Below, in pieces: positions 51,101-60,564 of a stretch of 64,000 bases of DNA; positions within the stretch are counted from its first letter, which is position 1; the number at the start of each line of letters is the position of its first letter. The DNA is from Ctena decussata. Its lineage: Eukaryota; Mollusca; Bivalvia; Lucinida; Lucinidae. The DNA is taken from contig OZ022498.1 in NCBI GenBank assembly GCA_963989385.1, positions 3,107,501 to 3,171,500 of the forward strand, read 5' to 3'. Made by a program: the position numbers and the translations under genes. The notes below the pieces were generated by a model, which searched no databases, was not told the origin of the DNA, and was given only the letters and a program-made list of their open reading frames with translations.

Positions 51101-54100
51101 TCAGATGGTCATGGTCACATGAACATGGTGGCCACCACGCCCATATATGATAAAACCCTTCAGAAATCTTTGTCCAGAAACAAAAGCCCAGTGACCTTGT
51201 GGCTTGGTATATAGAATTGGTGCTCAACATTAATCCACAAGGAAAGGGGTTATCTGCCCCTGCCCTGGTGCTATATACATGTATAAAAGCATTAAAATAT
51301 ATACCAGGACCAAGTGTCAGGTGAGCTACAGGACCATTGGTCCTCTGGTTTCATTTTATAGTGACATCTGGGCAGTGAAGCATTGATGGATTAGTTGTAT
51401 TGTATACTAAGGCAAACATAAAAACCTGATAGTTTTTATTTCATAATTCCAGCCAACCTATCATATATTTAAGGTGAATATGAAATATTTCAGGTACACG
51501 TATGACAAACTTCTACAGAGCCCTAGATAAGAGGGAGTATTTGGTGATAATTAGGGATAATTTTTGTCAATTCTGGATAAAAACATATGTTGTGACACCT
51601 CATCTGGACCGTCTCGACGAGACGGTTCAGATGAGGGGTCACAACATATGGTTTCAGTGAGAAATAAAGAAAATTATCCCTCAATTATCATCAAATACCC
51701 CTCTTATCTAGAGCTCTCCTTCTAGTTATTGAAATTATTGACTATCATTAGTTCATGTGTTAGCAGCCAGACCCGAGTGAGCCCTGCTCAGCTTGGTGGA
51801 ACAGCTATATGAATGGGGATCGCTGATAGGTAGGGACAGACCCGATCACTTTGACTCTTTGAATCTGGTTGTTTATATTATAGGCAGTGGACAAGTCAGT
51901 GACTTGATGGGAGGAAATAAGACGCTCCCACCTCCATGAGTCTCCCAACCGGATGGGTCAACAAGGGGTGGTGTTATCACAACATCACTGGGCGGATGTC
52001 TTCCTAGAAGAAGTCAACGGCCAGGGCGGAAGAACTCTTTGAGTCAACGGCCATGTTTTCATGACCAAGGCGAGCCATACAATAATCATGGATTTCGGCT
52101 GTGGTCAACATAAATAGCCTGGAGAGGGATGGGCTCCGTCAGGCTGAATCCTGCCCTTGAAACACCATGGTTGACAACCTAAATAAGACCGTAATCCGGA
52201 TCGGTCGCAGCCCGGGTTAACAATGACCGCGCCTACTGTTGGATAAGTAGGTGACAAGTATGCAACTGGTGTAACACAAATCAAGAAAATCAGAGGTAGG
52301 GAGAACATCTCATTTGGCACCTTGAACGTGAGGACTCTGAGGCCAGCTGGGAAGCTTAAAGAGCTGACTCATGCAATGGACAGGTATCACTCGAATATAC
52401 TGGGTCTCTGTGAGATGCGCTGGAAAAACGTTGGTGAGATGTCAACAGATGACGGACACAAGGTTTATTTCAGTGGAGAAGAGGACAAACATGAGTATGG
52501 GGTTTGAGTTCTTGTGCATAAGGACTTGGTGAGTGTTGTCTTGGGATGCCGACCAATCTCCAGCAGACTGATTTCAGTCCGCCTGAGAGCAGCTCCTTTC
52601 AACATCACCACTATACAGGTTTATGCACCAACTTCTGGGCATGACGACAATGAGGTAGAACACCTCTACCAGCAACTCCATGAAATCATAGACCAAACGA
52701 TCAAGAGGGACATTCTGGTTGTTCAATGGGATTGGAATGCTAAAGTTGGAAAGGATGCACAGGCAGACTGGGAACACGTTTGTGGACCCTACTGCAATGT
52801 CGAGAATGAGAAAATGAGAGAGGTCTCAGACTTCTAGAGTATACAACCTGTAACAGCCTAGTGCTGACATAAACCCTTGGCCCTCACAAACCATCAAGAA
52901 GATGGACATGGCACAGCCCAGACGGGAAGCACCACAATCAGATTGATTACATCTTGGTGAGGAAGCGCTTCCGATGACATGATGAACCTAGATACCATGA
53001 TTACCACCTACAATACAGTAGTGACTGATGCAGCCATTGAGATACTTGGGAAGGAACGTCGCAGGAAAAAGCCCTTGGTCACTAGAGATGTTCTCGACCT
53101 CTGTGATGAGAGGAGAAATTTAAAGAAGAAGAGATATGAAGCAGGAGGAGCAGAAGAATACAGGGAAGCTAACAAGAGGATTCAGAAGGCAGTGAAGAAA
53201 GCGAAGGAGGACTGGATAGCTAGGCAGTGCGAGGAGATCGAAATTTGCCTGAACAAAAACAACAGCAAGAAAACATACCAGCTGGTGAAGGATCTAACTT
53301 CAGAGAAACAGGGAAGATCCACAACTATCCAGGACAAGTCTGGGAAATGCCTTACGGAGGAACAAGAGATTCTCGGCAGATGGACAGAATATTGCTAGAA
53401 CTATACAACCAGGAGTCTTATGGTGACAATGCGGTTTTGGACTGCAGTCAGCCCCCAGAAGAAGATCAACAACCGATCCTTCGTGAGGAAGTTGAGATTG
53501 CAGTAGCAGCACTGAAGAAGGGGAAATCTGCCGGAGTTGATGATATACCAGCAGAGCTTTTATGGGGATATGTTATCATTGCTTTGAAACTTGTAAAGAA
53601 AAGTGGACATTTTCGAGGGATAAAAGAGACCGTCTGATAAATTGTTGTTGTATAATATATAGGAACTAAACATAGTGTCGTGAGAGCAACCCCAAATTAT
53701 ATGTTGCGACATTTAAGCGCTAGTTTGCAAGCAACCCAGGCACCTATGCCTGTAAGAAGTTAAAATCATATCGAATAGATACACATGAAATATGATTTGA
53801 TGACGGTCTAATGCGACTCTGGGTGTCCATTAATGAGTTGCCTTTAAATGCATAATTAAGTAAAAATCAATAATGAATCAGATTAAAAGTTAGCACTTAA
53901 TTAATAATGCTGGCCTTAAGTGTTATATGTCTTTCATGCTCCGCAACCTTAGTGGTTTTATGACCCTCCACGAAGTGAGGACCATATAGTTTTGCCTTAG
54001 TCTGTACGTACGTCCCGTCCGTTTGTGCGTCCGTCACACTTTGTAGTACTATTCTTGTCAATACAACTCCTCCTTAAGCATTTGATGCAAGGATTTGAAA

Positions 54101-57100
54101 CTTGCAACACGGCGCAACATGCATTGAACATGTGCATTAAGGAAGCGGAACTTTGATCTATTGCAGTATTATGTCCTCTTAAGGTGGTGATTTATGGAAA
54201 ATGTAAAAATCTGCATAAAACCATAAAAAAGTAATGTATCTCCCTGAAAGTTAGCAGACTTCTTATTTTTGTTGTTCTTTACAGTTTAGAATACCAAATA
54301 GAAGTACATGCTGCTTAAAAAAGTGTTTTTATACGGAAAGATCAAAGGGTAATTTTCTGCGAATAAATCTGAAAAGATAATATTGTTATTGAAAATTTAC
54401 GTAGTGCTGAAGGTGCATTATTGCATAATGAAGAGCGTCCTAGCAATTATTTATTCCAACTCTTTCTCAAATTTTAATGTAGACCAGATGAAAACGGTAG
54501 CTTTTTCTCACATGTTCAACCATGTACAAAGTAAATGTACACTGGACGCATTTATTAAATATAGGGTAGGCAAGCATACCTATGTTAACACCTACAGTAT
54601 AAATAATACATTACTGATATGATCAGTGGTGTGTAGATGAAATTGTTCAACCTTGTTAAAATAGTCCCACCTGTCTCACCTGTGTGTTTTGACAAAAAAA
54701 TTTGGACGCAGACTGCATCTTTTTTCATCTGCTCAGCCTGATAATGTGTGAAAGAGTTTGAAAAAATAATTGCTAGGACGCTCTCTATTATGCAACAAGG
54801 AACTCTAAGCACTAAGTATATTTTCAATAACGATATTATTTTTTCAGATTTATTCGCAGAAAATTACCCTTTGATCTTTCCTTATAAAAACACTTTTTAA
54901 CATTAACAAATGCTGCATTTTGGGATTCTAAGTTATGAGAAACAACATAAAGAAAGCATCTGCTAAGTTTTGGAAAGATCAGTGTTATTTGGAGTATTTT
55001 ATGCAGATTTTTGTCTTTGTCCCAAATCAGTGATTATCGCCACCTTAAATGACATATATATTTTTACTTTATTTTACACTTTGTAGTACTGTTCGTGTTT
55101 CCGCAATTCCTCCTAAAAATATTTAATGCAGGAATTTGAAACTTGCAACACACGCAGACATGCATTGAACATGTGCTTAAAGAAAACAAAACTCTGATTA
55201 GGTCATTATTGCAGAATTATGTCCCTTGAATGGCATACTTATTGTGACTATATTTCAATTTTGTACACTGTTCCGTGTCTCCACAACTCCTCCTACAGTA
55301 TTTGATGCAGGGATTTGAAACTTGGAACAGAGTTCAGACATGCATTGAATATTTTCATAAAGGAAACAGAACGTTGCTCCAGTCATCATTGCAGAACTGT
55401 TTCCTCTTAAATGATATACCGTATACGCGGTAATTTTCGCGGGATCACATTTTTGCGGTTAAGGGTCAAAAACGTAATATTAATTTTTGCGATTTTTAAT
55501 TTTCGCGGTTAACAACATGCTCGAAAAGCAAAACCATTTCTTTTTCACTCGAGTCATTTCTTTCATTAACCTGCAGCAGAGCCGCCGCAGGTTAATGAAA
55601 GAACTGGCTCAAGTGAAAAATACCAGCAACTACCGAAGCAATCACAAACAAAATATATGAACACAGTGTCTACAGAAGACAACTAGGAAACTAATCGCGA
55701 TTTTAATATTCGCCGCGAAATACCGCCAAAAATGACACAGCGCGAAAATTACCATATATACGGAACATGTTTTGACGTATTTCCATGCCTTATGTAAAAC
55801 TCAACATTTGTCATCGCTTTAATAACCGATTTTTATATAACATCACTATATTTGATGTGACAATACCTCAAATGAGTAAGTGTTTCAGATTGATAGGGTC
55901 AAGGTTAAGGTCGTAGTTGCTTACTGTAGAAAAAAAACTATGTCATTGCTCTAGCCCCTTTATTTATTGGCCGATGTTAATATAAACGTTAATTTTGACA
56001 ATTTCTAAAATGAGTTCGCGTTTCAGCAATGTAAGGTCAAGGTCAATGTCACAGTTGCTATTTTTAGAAAAACTTTGTCATCGCTCTAGCCCCTTTATCT
56101 ATTGAAAAATTTTGATAGAACTTCACCCAAATATTGAGTGTGACAATATCTTGGACAATTTGGCAATCCAGAATTCTAAAGTCAAGTTCAAGGTACATAT
56201 GCATTTTTTAGAAAATCCTTTTTCATCCCTCTAGCATCTTTTATAGACTGATTTTAATATAACTTGACAAAAATTATAAGCATGACAGTATCTGGGACAA
56301 GATCATGTTTCAGCATTGTAGATACAAAGTCAAGGTCACAGATGCTATTTTAGGTAAAACTTTGTCATGGTTCTAGCTCCTTTAGTAATGAATTGGTTTT
56401 ATAACTTCACACAAATGTTAGGTATTAAAATATCTTGTATAAATTTGCAGTTCAGCAAATTGGATCCAAGGTCAAGGTCAAAGTTGCTATTTTTAGAAAG
56501 AAATCCTTCATCCGTGTAGTGTAGTACCTTTATTTATTGACAGATTTTGATATAATTTCACACAAATATTTAGTGTGACAATATCATGGAAAAACTCATA
56601 ATCCTGCTTGTAAGGCAAGGTCAGTTCACAGTTGCTATTTTTAGAGACACATTTAATTTACTCATTTAGTGAGGCATATGGCGGGGGCATTCATCATCTT
56701 AAGTGATTATCTAGTTTTTTTCGTGTTTTTGCTTTGTTTTGTTTTGTTTTGTTTGTTTGTTGTTTCTTGACTGTGTACCTAGCTTTCAAAGGATCAGTCT
56801 GTTGAGAATCTATCGGTATCTTTTAGGCTCCTCACTTCTGTCTTGATTTGAGCCGCGACACGACAAAACCAACAATGTGGTTATGCGCCCAGCGCAGACT
56901 TAGATCAGCCTGGGCATCCGCCCAGTCTGATCAGAGTCTTCACTGTCCGCATGGAGGTAATTTAGATCCTAAGCTACCCTTTAAGCGCTTAGCGAAGGGT
57001 CTGATCAGACTGGGTGGATGCCCAGGCTGATCTGAATCTGCGCTGGGCGCACAACCACATTGTTGGTTTTGTCGTGTCGGGGCTCATTTAGAAATTTTAT

Positions 57101-59403
57101 GACACGCCTTAATTTGAGCCGCGACATGACAAAACCAACAAAGTGGATGTGCGCTCAGCAACGATTCAGATCAGCCTTGCGATCCGACAGGTTTCGTCAG
57201 AGTTTTCGCTGTAAGCGTAACGGTAGCTTAGGCCCTAAGCTACCCTTTAAGTGCACAGCAAAGACTCTGCTCAGGCTGGGCAGATGTTAAGGCTTATCTG
57301 AGTCTTCGCGTGGCCCTCATGACACTTTGTTGGTTAAGCCAGGTCGCGGCTAAAAACTTTGTTGTTTTCATTGTAGATGTCAACGAGTGCTCATCAACAC
57401 CTTGTGATAATGGTGGTGTTTGTTCCAATACATTTGGAAGTTTTAACTGCGATTGTAGCGGGACAGGGTATGACGGAGATACATGTACAAACGGTCAGTT
57501 TATTACGCGTTTATACAATTTATACATCTATAAGGTTTTTTATTTGTGCTAGGGAGGGCTGAATCGTTTCCTTAACGGTAAATAGATGGGTATACGTTCA
57601 GCTATGCCAATTTCTGTTTTAGCTCCCCTCTGAAATGGGTCAAATTTTAAAGGAAAGAATTTGTTCTCTAGTAGGAAATTCTTTTCCCTAGGAGTATAAT
57701 GACTCGTCCTCAGGGGAAGCACACAGGAATTCACAAAAGTTGGTTCCCTTTGTGAAAATTGCGAAAGAAGATGAAGATGAACCTGTCTGAGAGTGGTTTT
57801 CCCCCTTCCCCGCGGAAAAATGGCTATAGGGACGACTATATAGTGGAATGTCCGGACCTCATAGAGTCCTTTTTCCCCCATAGTCCCTTTCCCCCCACTG
57901 GAAAATTGGCTGTTAGTGAATTTTGTATGGCTGTTGGTATTTTGTTGAACGGAACAAAACGGAAAGGAATGGAACAGAGACATTTCACGGAATAAACCGC
58001 ATTAGAAATGTATCATTTTTTTAACGGAGGTAATTAACGTGATTAATTTCAAAAAAATCAATATGCAAAGTGAGCAACCATATTTTTATAATAATCAATA
58101 ATTACTAGTTTAAGAAACGAGCAGGGTGTGATCTCTTCCCATCGCAGATTTTTATACACGTAAACGTACGCATGCAAGCTTACACGAAGATGTACGAACG
58201 GGTGTTTTGTCCAGTTATGTTTGATTTAGCAGGCAGTTTATTACATTGAAAATAATAATCGGACGTCTGTCCCGATGGGAGTCGAGCCCACGACTCCTGC
58301 ATGAAAGGCGAACACTAGTCCAGGCACAGCTCTGCGCGCACGCACAGATGAACACTTGTACAAACACAAAATTATTCAAATTTATGCACACAACCACGTA
58401 CACTCATAGCCGTTTTTGGCTAACACGGAAAAGCAAAATGCCTGCCAGTTTTCCCCAAAACAAAAATAAGACTGATGAACACATGCATGCACATTTTAGC
58501 ATCTGTTATCCATCGACATTTTACGGACAGATATTCGTATTTCTGTTTCAGTTATGAGTCTCACTAATGATTGGAGAAGGACCAATTCCACGTTGTAACA
58601 TGTTTTCCTGCAATCATATTACCAGGGGGGAAATCCACTATAGAGGGAAAAACGGCTATGCAAAAACATCTATAGTAGATTTTCCCCGGGGAAAATTGGC
58701 TATATAGTCATATTTCCGGGGGGAAATTCTACTATATAGCCATTTTTCCGGAGGGAGATTCTACTATGGAAAAAGCATTGTCATTTTTCCGGGGGGGACT
58801 ACAAGGGGGAAAAGCTACTCTCTGACAGAACCCATACACCTTAATGAATTTATTTTGCTAGGCTTTAAAAAGAGCTGGTCATTCAGTTTACTGTGCGTGT
58901 CTTTCGTAATCTTAAGTCAATTTCTGTGTGTATGTGCTTCTTTCCCTATTGGTTTTGAGAGCGGAATGTGGGAATCGATTGTATTATTTCATGATTATTG
59001 CCTATCATTTTATTTTGTTATTTCCGATGATGATTCATTGATGGGTTAGGAAACCGCCATGCGGACCAAACAGCTAATTGAATGTTTCGAACCACTGCAA
59101 AAGCAGAGGGCGAGGTTTTTATCCAGTAAAACATGTTTAAGCCCCCTAGTAATTTTTGCTGACCATTCCAATGCGGTACTTCTGTTGTGGTTCCTTGATA
59201 TTACATTGTGCTATGACCGCTTGTCTATCTTCTTCGGAGGTTTGGTCACCTGTTTTGCTAACCAGAAAGGCTTTTTTGTTTGGTTTGTGGGTAAAAATAA
59301 AAAAGATAAAAATACATGTTGATGCTGTTTTTGATTAGGGTAGCTGAACGACCACCTGTTTGGGAAAAAGCTGTTCATTCTGTTTACCGTGCGTTCTTTC
59401 GTG

Positions 59404-59466
<63 letters not shown>

Positions 59467-60526
59467 TTCTTTCTTTCCCAATAGATTTTGAGAGCGGGAT
59501 GTGGAATTTGATTGTATTAATTTCTAATTATTGCCTATATTTTTTCATTGTTAATTAGAGATAGCACCATAGCTCTCCCATTGATGTAATGGTCTAAGCT
59601 AAGATAGCGGTTAAACCTTCACAATTTAAGTTCCTTAGTCAGCTGAAATCCATTCACCTATTAAAAACCACAAATAAGAGTTCTTCTGAAACGTGATGCT
59701 TCGTAAACTGGCGTTCAAATTCATACCCAAAGTTACATATTAACTGTATCTACCTACAGCTAACGTTAAATGAAGCACAACAGCCACAATTCCCGTCACA
59801 GATTGAATTCCATCAAACAAATAAAATGTAATTTACACGTTCTGATTCTCTAGGAGCATTCACCACATTTAATTTTCTTTACGAATTCTGTTTAAAGTGA
59901 AAGTAATGAAGCACTACCAAGCGGCTGTTTTTGCACTTTGTTACGTTATGATGTCAACAAGGTAAGTCTATAAACGCAAGTAGGCTGAGCGTCGAGTTAA
60001 ATTGGTGACCGGAAACGTCAAAGTGAAAACGTGAAGAATGTTAGGCATTGACGAACATGAAATATGAATATGACTTTACCAAATTTAGAGTTTTATTCTT
60101 GATTCAGATACACAAAAGTTTTTCACTTTTGTTTCATCCTAGTTTTCTGGTGATTTATGTGCTTTACTGTGATGAATCACTAATGGGTAAATGGGTACCT
60201 TTGCAGACCTATTTGTTTGTATAGCTACTTCATAAGGGAAGTGCCAGATGGCGCATATAAAACTTGTTCAAGCCTCTAGTAGCTTAGTCTTTTCTAGACA
60301 GGAAACTCAAATTTAGAATATATTTCGCGGTTTTTAATTTTCGCGGAGGTGAATTTCCACGAAAATGAAAAATTGTGTTTGTCGTATAAAATATTATATT
60401 GACTGAAAAGTCAAGGCGGAGCAGGCAGAGAAACGTAAAGACTTTATTATGAACACATTTGTTAAGATAGAATCGGCTCCTTTCGGGTTTGGGAGGATAC
60501 CCATCCTTTTTTTTCTAAAAAAAAAA

Positions 60527-60564
<38 letters not shown>

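Larger units (their letters stand above)
46736..51510 (+). repeat. Segmental duplication, copy 1 (exons 17-18)
   Basis: Matches 53563-62230: 'catattgctttgaaacttg'-type start at 46745 versus 53577, 'agtgtcgtgagagcaacccc' in both, exon 17 with 19, 'cgtgttctgtggcgtctgat' at 47490 versus 61027, exon 18 with 20, and the trailing 'ccaacctatcatatat' at 51454 versus 62190. Boundaries are approximate. Confidence 0.82.
53955..56710 (+). mobile_element. Composite repeat element with internal units
   Basis: Begins 'gaccctccacgaagtgagga' and a (gtcc)-like run. It holds two types of internal units: 'actttgtagtact...ggatttgaaacttgcaac' (54040, 55078, 55264) and 'caaggtcaaggtc...tgtcatcgctctagcccctt' (55900-56640). 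Ends 'ggcgggggcattcatcatct'. Two other elements are nested in it. Likely the same broad type as 39181-40238. Confidence 0.55.

Noticed and set aside
57549..57983. 144-aa minus-strand ORF
   Set aside because: Low-complexity, passes through G/C-run repeat sequence, no domain, not kept in the paralogous intron.
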